From Corynebacterium vitaeruminis DSM 20294 (GTDB lineage Bacteria; Actinomycetota; Actinomycetes; Mycobacteriales; Mycobacteriaceae), in assembly GCF_000550805.1 (NCBI RefSeq), contig NZ_CP004353.1, positions 2,418,001-2,482,000 of the forward strand: 64,000 bases of DNA, in the 5' to 3' direction. Below are positions 16,684 to 27,227 of the stretch, one piece after another; positions within the stretch are counted from its first letter, which is position 1, and every line of letters begins with the position of its first letter. The position numbers and the translations under genes were made by a program. The notes under the pieces are model-generated. The model was given only the letters and a program-made list of their open reading frames with translations, was not told the DNA's origin and ran no database searches.

Positions 16684-18810
16684 TTAGGCCTCTAGCCCCG
16701 TCGCCTGGTTGACCACCCAGCCCCACTCGAAGGCGGTCTGGCGCCACTTCTCGTAGCGGCCCGACACTCCCCCGTGGCCCGCGGCCATCTCGGTCTTGAG
16801 ATAGAAGTTCCCGCCGGTGGCGGTGGCCCGCAGCTTCGCGATCCACTTCGCGGGCTCGACGTAGAGCACGCGGGTGTCGTTGATGGAGGTGGCGGCGAGG
16901 ATGTTGGGGTAGGCCGTGGCCTCGACGTTCTCGTAGGGGGCGTAGGAGGCCATGTACTCGTAGACCTCCTTGTCGTGCAGCGGGTCGCCCCACTCCTCCC
17001 ACTCCCCGACCGTCAGCGGCAGCTCGGGCATGAGCATGCTGGTCAGGGGGTCGACGAAGGGGACGGCCGCGAGGATCGCCTTGAACCGATCGCCCGCCAT
17101 GTTCGCCACCGCTCCCACGAGCAGCCCGCCCGCGGAGCCGCCCTCGGCGACCAGGTGCTCGCGGTCGGTGATGCCCTGCTCGAGGAGGGCGTCGGCGACG
17201 TCGATGAAGTCGAAAAAGGTGTTCTTCTTGTGCGCCATCTTGCCGTTGTCGTACCAGGCGCGGCCCATCTCGCCGCCGCCGCGGACGTGGGCGACGGCGA
17301 AGATCATGCCGCGGTCGAGCAGCGAGAGCCTCGCCACCGAGAATCCCGGGTCGATCGAGTGCTCGTAGGAGCCGTAGCCGTAGAGCAGGGTCGGGTTGGG
17401 CCGGGTCAGGTCGAGGTCGGCGCGGTAGACCAGCGAGACCGGGACCTGCGCCCCGTCGCGTGCCGTCACCCACTTGCGGCGGGAGGTGTAGTCCTCGCGG
17501 TTGAACTCGCCGAGCACCTCCTGCTCCTTGAGCAGCGTGCGCTGCCCGGTCGCGATGTCGAGGTCGTAGACCTGCGAGGGCGTGGTGAACGAGCCGTAGG
17601 ACAGGCGGATGACCGGGGCGTCCCACTCCGGGTTGCCGAGCGACGCGACGGAGTAGAGCTCCTCGTCGAAGGCGACCTCCTCGAACTCGGTGAACCCGCC
17701 CTCGTCGAGCCGCATGACGGCGAGCCTTCCGATCGCGCCCGCCCGGTAGCCCAGGGTGATGTGGTCGCGGTAGGTGTCCACGCCCTCGATGCGCTGGTCC
17801 TCGCGGTGCTCGACGAGCGGGTGGAGGTCCGCGATCCCGAGGTCGCCCTCCTCGCGGCCCGAAACCGGGGTCCAGCCGACCGCGAAGTTCGGGCCGGTGG
17901 CGTTGTGGGTGACCACCCAGACGTCCTCGCCGGCGACGACCGCGTGGTCGATGTCCACGTCGAGGCCGTCCTGGCGGCGGTGGACGCAGCGGAATTCCGC
18001 CTCCGGGGTGGCCTGCTCGATGGCCCACAGCTCGGTGGTGGTCTTCGACCCCGAGGCGATGACGATGTACTTTTCCGAGCGCATGCCGCCGACGCCGACG
18101 TTGAAGCGCTCGTCCGCCTCGTAGAACACCCGGACGTCCTCCTCGACCGGGGTGCCGATCTTGTGGCGCCACACCGAGTCCGGGCGCCAGGCCTCGTCGA
18201 CGCGCTGATAGAAGAGGTAGTCCTCCCCGATCCAGGTGGCGCCGTAGAAGACGCCCTCGATCACGTCGCCCAGGTGCTCGCCGGTGTCGAGGTCCTTCAC
18301 GCGCAGGGTGAAGCGCTCGTCGCCCTCGGTGTCGGTGGAGTACGCGAGGAAGCGGCCGCTCGTGGTGATCGACGAGGCCCCCAGCGCGAAGAAGTCGTGG
18401 CCCTCGGCCAGCTGGTTGAGGTCTAGGAGGATCTGCTCGCCCACGACGGGCTCCCCCTCGGGGATGACCGGCGGGGTCCAGGCGTCCTGGCCTTCCTCGA
18501 CGGGGATGCGGCAGGAGTAGGAGTAGCTCTTGCCTTCCTCGGTGCGGCCGTAGTACCAGTGCTTTCCCACGCGCACCGGGACCGACATCTCGGTCTCCTT
18601 CACGCGCGACTTGATCTCTTGGTAGAGGTTCTCCCGCAGCCCGGCGAGGTGGGCCGTCTCCGCCTCCACGTAGGCGTTTTCCGCATCCAGGTAGGCGACG
18701 GTCTCGGGATCCTCCTTGTCCCGCAGCCACTCGTAGTTGTCCACGAAGTCGTATCCGTGGTGAGAGCGGGTAATGGGGTGGATCGGTGCTGCCGGGGGGA
18801 TGTTGGTCAT
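16684..18810 (-). CDS. ptrB: Oligopeptidase B (prolyl-oligopeptidase family S9)
   Basis: A 708-residue protein of typical family length. An N-terminal seven-bladed propeller (about residues 70-400) is followed by an alpha/beta-hydrolase domain. The Ser nucleophile motif is GGSAGGLL and the segment HVRGGGEMGRAWYDNGKM is diagnostic. The C-terminal GHGG carries the catalytic His. The enzyme cleaves short peptides after basic residues in the cytosol. It is separated from purC by a hairpin. Confidence 0.93.
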   Translation of the reverse strand: MTNIPPAAPIHPITRSHHGYDFVDNYEWLRDKEDPETVAYLDAENAYVEAETAHLAGLRENLYQEIKSRVKETEMSVPVRVGKHWYYGRTEEGKSYSYSCRIPVEEGQDAWTPPVIPEGEPVVGEQILLDLNQLAEGHDFFALGASSITTSGRFLAYSTDTEGDERFTLRVKDLDTGEHLGDVIEGVFYGATWIGEDYLFYQRVDEAWRPDSVWRHKIGTPVEEDVRVFYEADERFNVGVGGMRSEKYIVIASGSKTTTELWAIEQATPEAEFRCVHRRQDGLDVDIDHAVVAGEDVWVVTHNATGPNFAVGWTPVSGREEGDLGIADLHPLVEHREDQRIEGVDTYRDHITLGYRAGAIGRLAVMRLDEGGFTEFEEVAFDEELYSVASLGNPEWDAPVIRLSYGSFTTPSQVYDLDIATGQRTLLKEQEVLGEFNREDYTSRRKWVTARDGAQVPVSLVYRADLDLTRPNPTLLYGYGSYEHSIDPGFSVARLSLLDRGMIFAVAHVRGGGEMGRAWYDNGKMAHKKNTFFDFIDVADALLEQGITDREHLVAEGGSAGGLLVGAVANMAGDRFKAILAAVPFVDPLTSMLMPELPLTVGEWEEWGDPLHDKEVYEYMASYAPYENVEATAYPNILAATSINDTRVLYVEPAKWIAKLRATATGGNFYLKTEMAAGHGGVSGRYEKWRQTAFEWGWVVNQATGLEA

Positions 18811-18867
18811 GACAGACTATCGTAGCCCGTCGCCGCCGGCGGCGTTCCTCGCCCCCGAAACACCACT

Positions 18868-18892
18868 GCCCTCCCGCGCGATGCGGGAGGGC
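18868..18892 (-). terminator. Hairpin between purC and ptrB
   Basis: Perfect 10-bp stem GCCCTCCCGC/GCGGGAGGGC with a 5-nt loop, 14 nt behind the purC stop. The T-run is weak. Confidence 0.6.
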
Positions 18893-18905
18893 AAGCGAAA
18901 TGCTG

Positions 18906-19799
18906 CTAGACGCAGCAGCCGATCCACTCGTTGAACTTGCGGCCGGTGATGCGCTCGAAGGCCTCGACGTAGCGGTCGCGGGTTGCCTCGACCACGGAGC
19001 CCGGGAGGCTCGGCGGCGGGGTGGTCGAGTTAATGTCCCAGCCGGACTTGGGGCCGGTCAGCCAGTTGCGCACGAACTGCTTGTCGAAGCTCGGCTGCAC
19101 GCGGCCCGGCTCGTAGCCGTCGGCGGGCCAGTAGCGGGAGGAGTCCGGGGTGAGCACCTCGTCGGCGAGCACGAGCTTGCCTTCCTCGTCGAGGCCGAAC
19201 TCGAACTTGGTGTCGGCCAGGATGATGCCGCGCTCCTCGGCGATCTTGGCGGCCTGGGAGTAGATGTTGATGCTGGCCTCACGCAGCTCCTCGGCGCGGG
19301 CCTGCCCCAGCTTCTCGACGACGGCCTCGAAGGTGACGTTCTCGTCGTGGTCGCCGATCTCGGCCTTGGTGGCCGGGGTGAAGATGGGCTCGGGCAGCTT
19401 GGAGGCCTCGACCAGCCCCTCGGGCAGCGCGACGCCGCACACGGACCGGCTCTCCTGGTACTCCTTCATGCCGGAGCCGGTGAGGTAGCCGCGGACCACG
19501 CACTCGAAGGGGAGCATCTTCAGCTTCTTGACCACGATCGCGCGGCCGAGGACCTCCTCGGGGATCCGCTCGTCGTCGATCGGACCCGCCAGGTGGTTAG
19601 GGAAATCGATGTGCTCGAAGAAGTACATGCTCATCGCGGTGAGCACGCGACCCTTGTCGGGGATTTCCGGCTCCAGGATGTGATCGTATGCGGAGATGCG
19701 ATCGGTGACGACCATGAGGAGGGTGTCATCGTCGATCTCGTAGATCTCACGAACCTTGCCTGCGGAGACATGGCTGTACTGGGAAAGTTCAGGACGCAT
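18906..19799 (-). CDS. purC: Phosphoribosylaminoimidazole-succinocarboxamide synthase (SAICAR synthetase)
   Basis: PurC joins CAIR and aspartate with ATP in purine synthesis. The 297-residue protein shows [26 protein letters not shown] at the start, [23 protein letters not shown] and the end [10 protein letters not shown], all standard family blocks. The ATG chosen has a -10 box TAGACT (19808-19813, minus strand) 8 nt upstream, consistent with a leaderless mRNA. An in-frame upstream ATG is unlikely because family members begin at this point. purB follows upstream and purD a few genes further. Confidence 0.96.
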   Translation of the reverse strand: MRPELSQYSHVSAGKVREIYEIDDDTLLMVVTDRISAYDHILEPEIPDKGRVLTAMSMYFFEHIDFPNHLAGPIDDERIPEEVLGRAIVVKKLKMLPFECVVRGYLTGSGMKEYQESRSVCGVALPEGLVEASKLPEPIFTPATKAEIGDHDENVTFEAVVEKLGQARAEELREASINIYSQAAKIAEERGIILADTKFEFGLDEEGKLVLADEVLTPDSSRYWPADGYEPGRVQPSFDKQFVRNWLTGPKSGWDINSTTPPPSLPGSVVEATRDRYVEAFERITGRKFNEWIGCCV

Positions 19800-19885
19800 A
19801 AGGATGAAGTCTAGCCCCATCATGGCGCCCGCGGTAATTATGGCGTGAGATATTCGACTCGTTCGGGCCCTCCCCGCGCGCAAAC

Positions 19886-20015
19886 GCGCGGATTCCGGCG
19901 GGCGCCGGCCTAACGCCGCGCGTATCGCCCCCGCGGCGCCGGGTTTTCGCAGGTGGTCAGATGTGCTGCCCCACAGATGCGCGGATGGTGGGAGGGGCCG
20001 CGCCAGAATCCGCGC
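19886..20015. repeat. Copies of the 11-nt-loop hairpin repeat in the purC-purB gap
   Basis: A complete copy is at 19979-20015: GCGCGGATGGTGG, an 11-nt loop, then CCAGAATCCGCGC, with two stem mismatches. A left arm alone, GCGCGGATTCCGG, stands at 19886-19898. The same element occurs twice at 27875-28017. The start of a GGTGGTCAGAT phrase (19951) also lies here. Confidence 0.65.
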
Positions 20016-20072
20016 GTTCGCGCCGCGCCCCGCCGCGCCGTCAAAAATGCGCGCGTGTGCCAGGAAACCTCA

Positions 20073-20130
20073 CGCAAAACCCCAGGTGGTCAGATCCGCA
20101 GCCCGTCAAGAAAGCGCTTTTTTGCGGCGG
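20073..20130. repeat. 58-bp intergenic repeat, copy 1
   Basis: This stretch, containing GGTGGTCAGATCCGCAGCCC and GTCAAGAAAGCGCTTTTTTG, recurs at 37921-37979 with roughly 85% identity by eye. No reading frame is conserved. Function is unknown. Confidence 0.65.
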
Positions 20131-20142
20131 AGAGAGCCCCGG

Positions 20143-20167
20143 GGCCGAAGGCGTCGGCAAGCAGAAA
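20143..20167. repeat. CGCTTGTCGACGCC intergenic motif behind purB
   Basis: GGCCGAAGGCGTCGGCAAGC directly beyond the purB terminator, in the same orientation relative to the gene as at purD. Confidence 0.55.
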
Positions 20168-20174
20168 GCACAAA

Positions 20175-20193
20175 GCCCCGCACGAGGCGGGGC
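20175..20193 (-). terminator. purB terminator hairpin
   Basis: Perfect 7-bp stem GCCCCGC/GCGGGGC with a 5-nt loop; on the minus strand TTTGTGCTTT follows. It lies 17 nt behind the purB stop codon. Confidence 0.75.
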
Positions 20194-20210
20194 AATGAGG
20201 CAAGGAGGGG

Positions 20211-21650
20211 CTAGAGGATCTCGCCGGGGACGTAGTTGGCGGCCTCCGGGTAGCGGTTGACCAGGTCGCGGATGCGGGCGAGGACGCGATCGACCTGGGA
20301 CTCGGCGGAGCCGATGAAGGCGTGGCGGTCGGCGAGGGCCTCGTCGAGCTGCTCTCGGGTCATGGGCAGGCGCTCGTCGGCGGCCAGGCGGTCGATGAGG
20401 TCCTGCTCGCCGCCGTTCTCGCGCATGTTGAGCGCCACGGCCACGGCGTTCTCCTTGATGACCTCGTGCGCGGTCTCGCGGCCCACGCCCGCGCGGACGG
20501 CGGCCATGAGGATGCGGGTGGTGGCTAGGAACGGCAGGTAGCGCTCGAGCTCGCGCTCGATCATCGCCGGGAACGCGCCGAACTCCTTGAGCACGGTGAG
20601 GAGGGTCTCGAACTGGCCGTCGATGGCGAAGAACGCGTCCGGCAGGGCCACGCGGCGGATGACGGAGCAGAACACGTCGCCCTCGTTCCACTGCTGGCCG
20701 GACAGATCGGCAAGCATGGTGAGGTAGCCGCGGAGGATGACCTGCAGGCCGCCGACGCGCTCGCAGGAGCGGGCGTTCATCTTGTGCGGCATGGCGGACG
20801 AGCCGACCTGGCCCTCCTTGAAGCCCTCGGTGACGGTCTCGTTGCCGGCCATGAGGCGGATGGTGTGCGCCAGCGAGGACGGGCCGGAGCCCAGCTGGAC
20901 CAGCGCGGACACGGCGTCGAAGTCGAGCGAGCGCGGGTAGACCTGGCCGACGGAGTCGAAGACGCGCTTGAAGCCCAGGTGGTCGGCGATGAGCGTCTCC
21001 AGCGAGGCCAGCTTGGCCTCGTCGCCGCCCATGAGGTCGAGCATGTCCTGCGCGGTGCCCATCGGGCCCTTGATGCCGCGCAGCGGGTAGCGGCCGAGCA
21101 GCTCCTCCACGCGCTCGATGGCGATGAGCATCTCCTCGGCGGCGGAGGCGAAGCGCTTGCCCAGCGTGGTGGCCTGGGCCGCGACGTTGTGGGAGCGGCC
21201 CGCCATGACCAGGGTCTGGTACTGGGCGGCGCGCTCGCCGACGCGGGCGACCACGGTGACGGCCTTGTCGTGGATGAGCTCGAGCGAGCGGTAGATCTGC
21301 AGCTGCTCGACGTTCTCCGTCAGGTCGCGGGAGGTCATGCCCTTGTGGATGTGCTCGTAGCCGGCCAGCGCGTTGAACTCCTCGATGCGGGCCTTGACGT
21401 CGTGGCGGGTGACCTTCTCGCGCTCGGCGATGGAGGCCAGGTCAACCTGGTCAACGACGGCCTCGTAGGCGCTGATCGCCTCCGCGGGGATGTCCACGCC
21501 GAGGTCCTTCTGGGCGCGCATCACGGCGATCCACAGCTGGCGCTCCATGACGATCTTGGCTTCCGGGCTCCACAGGTTGGAAAGCTCCGCGGAGGCGTAG
21601 CGGTTGGACAGGACGTTTGCGATCTTCTTCTTTTCAGCCACGTCGGACAT
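20211..21650 (-). CDS. purB: Adenylosuccinate lyase
   Basis: PurB splits SAICAR and adenylosuccinate, releasing fumarate. The 479-residue protein carries family blocks NRYASAELSNLWSPEAK, MTSRDLTENVEQ, AGRSHNVAAQATTLGKR, and the signature loop GSSAMPHKMNARSCERVGG with the catalytic Ser. It acts as a cytosolic tetramer, with PurC before it and PurA after it in the pathway. Start MSDVAEKKK was preferred to an upstream start 60 nt away, whose translated residues look like non-coding sequence. Confidence 0.96.
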   Translation of the reverse strand: MSDVAEKKKIANVLSNRYASAELSNLWSPEAKIVMERQLWIAVMRAQKDLGVDIPAEAISAYEAVVDQVDLASIAEREKVTRHDVKARIEEFNALAGYEHIHKGMTSRDLTENVEQLQIYRSLELIHDKAVTVVARVGERAAQYQTLVMAGRSHNVAAQATTLGKRFASAAEEMLIAIERVEELLGRYPLRGIKGPMGTAQDMLDLMGGDEAKLASLETLIADHLGFKRVFDSVGQVYPRSLDFDAVSALVQLGSGPSSLAHTIRLMAGNETVTEGFKEGQVGSSAMPHKMNARSCERVGGLQVILRGYLTMLADLSGQQWNEGDVFCSVIRRVALPDAFFAIDGQFETLLTVLKEFGAFPAMIERELERYLPFLATTRILMAAVRAGVGRETAHEVIKENAVAVALNMRENGGEQDLIDRLAADERLPMTREQLDEALADRHAFIGSAESQVDRVLARIRDLVNRYPEAANYVPGEIL

Positions 21651-21704
21651 TATCGCACGTTGGGGCCCCTTATTCCATAACGCGGGCCTCGCCCTAGCCC
21701 CGCC

Positions 21705-21726
21705 GGCCATAGGGCGTCGACAAGCG
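21705..21726. repeat. CGCTTGTCGACGCC intergenic motif behind the aminotransferase gene
   Basis: On the minus strand CGCTTGTCGACGCCCTATGG starts 2 nt after the stop codon. Confidence 0.65.
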
Positions 21727-21728
21727 GG

Positions 21729-22892
21729 CTAGCGCGAGATCCAGGAAGCGATGCGGCGGCAGGCCTCGCGGGTCTCGTCGGCGGGCGTGCACAGCGACAG
21801 GCGCACCCACTTGTGCCCCTCGAACGGGTCGAAATCGATGCCGGGCGCGACCGCGACGCCGATCTCCTCCACCCACCGGTGCGCGAGCTCCTCGCTGTCG
21901 TCGGTCAGCTTTTCCACGTTGAGCCACAGGTAGAGGCCGCCGTCGGGGTCCGCGTAGGTGTCCAGCCCGAGCTTCGGCAGCTCCTCGAGCAGCACGGCGC
22001 GCGCCTCGCGATAGCGCTCCACGTGGTCGTTCAGTTCGCTTATCGACGCCTCGCCAAAGGCGGCCACGCCCGCCACCTGGGACACCGCGGGTGCGCACAG
22101 CGACAAGGACGCCTGGAGGTTGGTCAGCGGCTCGACCAGGTTCTCCGGCACGATCATCCAGCCCACGCGCCAGCCGGTCATGGAGAAGTACTTGGACAGG
22201 GTGCCCACCACGATCGCGTCGTCGCTGAACTGCCGGGCGGTGACCGTTGGGCGGCCGAAGGAGATGCCGTGGTAGTCCTCGTCCGAGATGAGCGCGCAGC
22301 CGTTGTCCTCGCACCAGCGGGCGATCCGCTCCAGCTCGGCGGGGTCGATGATGGTGCCGGTGGGGTTGCCCGGGCTGGTGACGATGACCAGCTTCGGTTT
22401 CTCGCCCTTTTCGGCCAGCTCCTCGAGCATCGTCGCGGTGGCTTGGAAGCGGGTCTCGGCGCCGACCTTGAGGTAGGTGATCTCCGCGCCGAGGGAGGCG
22501 AGGATGTTGCGGTAGGCCGGGTAGCCCGGCGCGGTGATGGCCACCCGGTCGCCGTGGTCGAGCAGCGCCAGGAAGGCGTTGGAGAAGGCACCGGAGGAGC
22601 CGGTGGTGATGATGACCTGCCCCGGCGAGGTGTCCACCCCGTAGGTATTCGAGTGCCAGTCGGCCACGGCCTCACGCAGGCGGGCGTCGCCGACCACCTC
22701 GGTGTAGCCGAGCGGCTCATCGAACAGGGCCTCGCTCACGGCCTCGAGCGCCGGGCGCGGGGCGCCGGTGGACGGCTGGCCCGCGCACAGCATGATCGTG
22801 TCCTTCCCCTCGCGGCTGCGCTGGTGGATGATGTCCAGCATCTGCATGACGCGGAACGGTTCGACCTGGCTGCGAAGTGAGGGGTTAAGCAT
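21729..22892 (-). CDS. Class I/II pyridoxal-phosphate aminotransferase
   Basis: A 387-residue fold-type I aminotransferase. It has GLGYTEVVGDARLREAVA-like substrate and cofactor blocks, TSPGNPTGTI, SDEDYHGISF, and the PLP-lysine motif GTLSKYFSMTGWRVGW. The family includes aspartate and broad-specificity aminotransferases; the donor cannot be named from sequence alone. It lies between purB and the KtrAB genes, as in C. glutamicum. The CGCTTGTCGACGCC repeat begins 2 nt behind its stop codon. Confidence 0.88.
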   Translation of the reverse strand: MLNPSLRSQVEPFRVMQMLDIIHQRSREGKDTIMLCAGQPSTGAPRPALEAVSEALFDEPLGYTEVVGDARLREAVADWHSNTYGVDTSPGQVIITTGSSGAFSNAFLALLDHGDRVAITAPGYPAYRNILASLGAEITYLKVGAETRFQATATMLEELAEKGEKPKLVIVTSPGNPTGTIIDPAELERIARWCEDNGCALISDEDYHGISFGRPTVTARQFSDDAIVVGTLSKYFSMTGWRVGWMIVPENLVEPLTNLQASLSLCAPAVSQVAGVAAFGEASISELNDHVERYREARAVLLEELPKLGLDTYADPDGGLYLWLNVEKLTDDSEELAHRWVEEIGVAVAPGIDFDPFEGHKWVRLSLCTPADETREACRRIASWISR

Positions 22893-22902
22893 GGGAAATA
22901 GG

Positions 22903-23559
22903 TTAGTCCATGGTTCCGAAGGTCTCTAAGTCCGAAGGGGCTCCCGCGGCGAGCACGAGCTCGCCCGCGACCAGCACGTCGTCGGGCTGGGCCGTGCGGA
23001 ACTGCCCGCCCGCAGGGCGAATGGCAATGATTTGCACGTGGGTGATATCGGATACCTTCTTGCCCAGCAGCGACACCGGCGGGGCCACCTTGACCACCGC
23101 GTAGTCGGAGTCGAACTCGGCGTACTCCTGGAGGCGGCCGTTCATGAGGTGGGCGATGCGGCGGCCGGTGTCGTGCTCGGGGCGGATCACGTGGTGGACG
23201 CCGATCTGGCGCAGGATCTTCCCGTGCGAGGGGCTCATCGCCTTCGCCCAGATGCTGGGCACGTTGAAGTCGACGACGTTGGAGGCCGTCAGCAGCGAGG
23301 CGCCCATGTCGGTGCCGATGGCGATGACCACGCGGGAGGCCTCGTGGACCGAGAGCTGCTTGAGCGCCTCCGGGTTGGTGGTGTCGGCGACGGCGGCGTA
23401 GGTCAGAAGCGGCGCGGCCTCGTTGATGCGGGCCTCGGAGGAGTCGATGCCTAAGACCTCGACGCCGGAGCGCACGAGCTCCTCGCCCACGGCCATACCG
23501 AAGCGGCCGAGCCCGAGGATCACCACTGCGGGGCGGGGGTTGCGACGAAAACTAACCAA
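22903..23559 (-). CDS. ktrA: Potassium uptake regulatory subunit KtrA/TrkA (RCK domain)
   Basis: The 218-residue protein has an N-terminal NAD/ATP-binding Rossmann fold (VVILGLGRFGMAVGEEL, residues about 12-28) and a C-terminal RCK_C domain. It sits in the cytosol on the KtrB channel dimer and gates it by nucleotide binding. The start is a TTG that overlaps the last 8 nt of ktrB, so the two are translationally coupled. Confidence 0.9.
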   Translation of the reverse strand: MVSFRRNPRPAVVILGLGRFGMAVGEELVRSGVEVLGIDSSEARINEAAPLLTYAAVADTTNPEALKQLSVHEASRVVIAIGTDMGASLLTASNVVDFNVPSIWAKAMSPSHGKILRQIGVHHVIRPEHDTGRRIAHLMNGRLQEYAEFDSDYAVVKVAPPVSLLGKKVSDITHVQIIAIRPAGGQFRTAQPDDVLVAGELVLAAGAPSDLETFGTMD

Positions 23560-24943
23560 TGATCGGCCTTTCTACGGCGTAGGAATACATGCGGGTGGTC
23601 TTGCGGGCGGCCAGCGCTGCGACGAGCGCGACCGGGCCCACGCGGCCGGCGAACATGAGCACGACGAGCAGCAGCTTTCCCAGCGCGGGAAGCGCCGCCG
23701 TGATGCCCGTGCTCAGCCCCACGGTGGCGAACGCGCTGATCACCTCGAAGCTCAGCTGCATGGTGGCGAACTCCGGGGCGATGAACAGCATGAGCATGAT
23801 CGCGAATCCAACGAACAGCGAGGCGAGCATGAGCACCGCCATCGCCTGGCGCACGGTGCGGTTGGGGATGCGGCGGCAGTGGACGAGCACGCTCTCGTCG
23901 CCGCGGATCTCCGCGACCATAACGGCGAGCAGGACCGCCGCCGTGGTGATCTTGATTCCGCCCGCCGTACCGCCCGAGCCGCCGCCGATGAACATGAGGA
24001 AGTCCGTGAGCACGAGCGTCGACGGGTGCAGCGCGCCGACGTCGACGGAGTTGAACCCGGCGGTGCGGCTGGTCACGGAGTGGAAGAAGGAAGCCAGCAG
24101 CTGGGTCTTGAGGTCGAAGCCGCTCATGACGCCGCGGCGCTCGATGGCGTAGGTCCCCACCGTTCCCAGCACTAACAGCACGGCCGTGCCGATGAGCGTG
24201 AAGATCGCCGTGAGCGACAGGTGCCCCACGTGCATCCCCGCGCGGCGCTTCCGGTAGCGCACGTACAGCTCCAGCAGGAGCGGGAAGCCCAAGCCGCCGA
24301 TGATGATCGCCGCGGAGATCGGCAGGATGATGCCGAAGTCGCCGACGTACGGCACGAGGTTGTTGGAGCGCAGCCCGAAGCCCGCGTTGTTGAAGGCGCT
24401 GATCGCGTGGAAGGAGCCCTCCCAGATCGCCGCGGGCCAGGCCGAGCCCAGCGCGTGGAAGCGCAGGGTGAGCACGAAGGCGGTGATGGACTCCACCAGC
24501 GCCGTGAAGCTGATTGTGGCCACGAGCAGGTTGCGGACGTCGCCGAGCTGGGCGCCGCGGCCCTCGGCCTCGGCGTTGAGGCGGTCGCGAAGGCCCAGCT
24601 TGCCGCTGATGAACCAGCCCGCCAGGGTGGCCAGCGTCATGATGCCCAGGCCGCCCAGCTGGATGAGCACAGCGATGACGGCCTGGCCGAAGTGGGACCA
24701 GTAGGTCGCGGTGTCGACCACCGCGAGGCCGGTCAGGCAGACGGCGGAGGTTGCCGTGAACAGCGCGGTGATGAAGTCGGCCTGGGCATCGCCCATGCGG
24801 GAGACGGGCATATACAGGATGGCCGTCCCGATGATCACTAGCGCCGCGAAACACCCGGCGACCAGCCGGGATGGGGTAACGCGCATTGAAGCGATGCTAC
24901 TCCCTGAGTTTTTCCTGAACAATCTGAAACGGGGGGATTTCAT
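23552..24943 (-). CDS. ktrB: Potassium uptake membrane subunit KtrB/TrkH
   Basis: This 463-residue protein has the four membrane-pore-membrane repeats of the TrkH/KtrB family. The selectivity-filter segments are TSAVCLTGLAVVD, ISAFNNAGFG, TSRTAGFNSVD and ISAFATVGLSTG. It forms the K+ path across the membrane with KtrA. The start at 24943 is chosen because AGGAGG and GGAG lie just before it. An ATG 57 nt further in is the alternative. Confidence 0.92.
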   Translation of the reverse strand: MKSPRFRLFRKNSGSSIASMRVTPSRLVAGCFAALVIIGTAILYMPVSRMGDAQADFITALFTATSAVCLTGLAVVDTATYWSHFGQAVIAVLIQLGGLGIMTLATLAGWFISGKLGLRDRLNAEAEGRGAQLGDVRNLLVATISFTALVESITAFVLTLRFHALGSAWPAAIWEGSFHAISAFNNAGFGLRSNNLVPYVGDFGIILPISAAIIIGGLGFPLLLELYVRYRKRRAGMHVGHLSLTAIFTLIGTAVLLVLGTVGTYAIERRGVMSGFDLKTQLLASFFHSVTSRTAGFNSVDVGALHPSTLVLTDFLMFIGGGSGGTAGGIKITTAAVLLAVMVAEIRGDESVLVHCRRIPNRTVRQAMAVLMLASLFVGFAIMLMLFIAPEFATMQLSFEVISAFATVGLSTGITAALPALGKLLLVVLMFAGRVGPVALVAALAARKTTRMYSYAVERPIIG

Positions 24944-24967
24944 ATCTCCAGGCACCTCCTCGCGGCT

Positions 24968-24988
24968 GGCCGTAGGCGTCGACAAGCG
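24968..24988. repeat. CGCTTGTCGACGCC intergenic motif behind purD
   Basis: On the minus strand CGCTTGTCGACGCCTACGGC starts 2 nt after the purD stop codon; identical over 20 bp to both arms at 50181-50282. Confidence 0.75.
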
Positions 24989-24990
24989 AG

Positions 24991-26259
<1,269 letters not shown>

Positions 26260-26267
26260 GGTTAGGA

Positions 26268-26273
26268 ATTGTA
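26268..26273 (-). promoter_or_regulatory. purD -10 box (TACAAT)
   Basis: TACAAT on the minus strand, with 8 nt between it and the ATG, places transcription start at or next to the start codon. Confidence 0.65.
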
Positions 26274-26284
26274 GCCGGTTGGCA

Positions 26285-26307
26285 TTTCGCTTTACGACGC
26301 CTACGGC
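26285..26307. repeat. CGCTTGTCGACGCC intergenic motif upstream of purD
   Basis: CGCTTTACGACGCCTACGGC: three changes in the core, flanks kept. Confidence 0.5.
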
Positions 26308-26331
26308 TGTGATGCCCCACGTAAAAGCGAA

Positions 26332-26359
26332 CGCCGCCCCGCGCGGATGCGGGGCGGCG
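26332..26359 (-). terminator. Terminator of the small secreted protein gene
   Basis: Perfect 11-bp stem CGCCGCCCCGC/GCGGGGCGGCG with a 6-nt loop; TTCGCTTTT follows on the minus strand. Confidence 0.75.
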
Positions 26360-26387
26360 GAAGCGCGAGCGGAATTCGCTCGTATGA

Positions 26388-26651
26388 CTAAAGGACCGGC
26401 AGCTGCGGGATGATCTGGCCCGGGATGGTGCCGCGGGAGACCAGCGCGTTGTAAACGGTGCCCCAGAAGGCGAGGCTGATGCCGAGGCTCAGGGCGGCGC
26501 CGACCAGGCCGAGGCCGGTGGAGGAACCCGTCTCGGCGGACAGGGCGACGGGGGCGGAGGAGGTCTGCGCGTTGGCCGCGGGGACGGCGGTGGCGACAAG
26601 GGCGACGGAGGTAGCAGCGGCGACGACGCCACGGCGGAGCTTGAGGGACAT
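26388..26651 (-). CDS. Small exported hydrophobic protein
   Basis: An 87-residue protein with a clear signal peptide ([20 protein letters not shown], cleavage probably after ANA near residue 28). A short polar stretch follows, then a hydrophobic, Gly-rich segment (about residues 46-70) that could lie in a membrane. A strong AAGGAG precedes the ATG and a strong terminator follows, so the gene looks real and independently expressed. Size and hydrophobic core recall small envelope or channel-type proteins of corynebacteria, but I do not recognise a family. Confidence 0.75.
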   Translation of the reverse strand: MSLKLRRGVVAAATSVALVATAVPAANAQTSSAPVALSAETGSSTGLGLVGAALSLGISLAFWGTVYNALVSRGTIPGQIIPQLPVL

Positions 26652-26801
26652 GGGTTTTCTCCTTAGAGGTTTCGGGCTGAAAACTTTCTCTCACATTATA
26701 GATTTCGGTTTTCGTTCCCACCTGTTATATTCACCGATTCAGTCTGGCGGGGGCGGCGGAGGTGACCCGGATCCTGGGGTGACCGACTATCCTCGGGACT
26801 C

Positions 26802-27227
26802 ATGAGTAGCGTATTCACCAAGATCATCAACGGCGAGCTGCCCGGCCGCTTCGTCTACCGCGACGAGAAGGTCGTCGCCTTCCTCACCATCGAGCCGCTG
26901 GCCTACGGCCACACCCTGGTCGTCCCCATCGAGGAGGTCGACCGCTGGACCGACATGGCGCCGGCCGACTGGGTCCACCTCAACGAGGTCGCCCAGCGGG
27001 TGGGCAAGGCCACCATCGCGGCCTTCGGCAGCCCGCGCGCGGGCTATATCATCGCCGGCTTCGACGTCCCCCACACCCACATCCACGTCTTCCCCACCTC
27101 GAAGATGAGCGACTACGACTTCTCCCAGGCCATGGGCATGAACGACACCGACCCCGCCAAGATGGACGAGGCCGCCAACGCCCTGCGCCGCGAGCTCGGC
27201 ACGGACGAGTCCGGCCGCCGTGCCTAG
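26802..27227 (+). CDS. HIT-family nucleotide hydrolase/transferase
   Basis: The 141-residue protein shows NGELPGRFVYRDEKVVAFLTIEPLAYGHTLVVP and the histidine triad THIHVFP (about residues 90-96), typical of cytosolic HIT proteins that cleave nucleoside phosphoramidates or dinucleotides. A TATCCT box lies 8 nt before the ATG, so the mRNA is probably leaderless. The lipase gene starts within its last 8 nt. Confidence 0.9.
   Translation: MSSVFTKIINGELPGRFVYRDEKVVAFLTIEPLAYGHTLVVPIEEVDRWTDMAPADWVHLNEVAQRVGKATIAAFGSPRAGYIIAGFDVPHTHIHVFPTSKMSDYDFSQAMGMNDTDPAKMDEAANALRRELGTDESGRRA

Noticed and set aside
26745..26787. Repeated GGTGACC words upstream of the HIT gene
   Set aside because: Two 7-bp words in GC-rich DNA are not enough to claim an operator.
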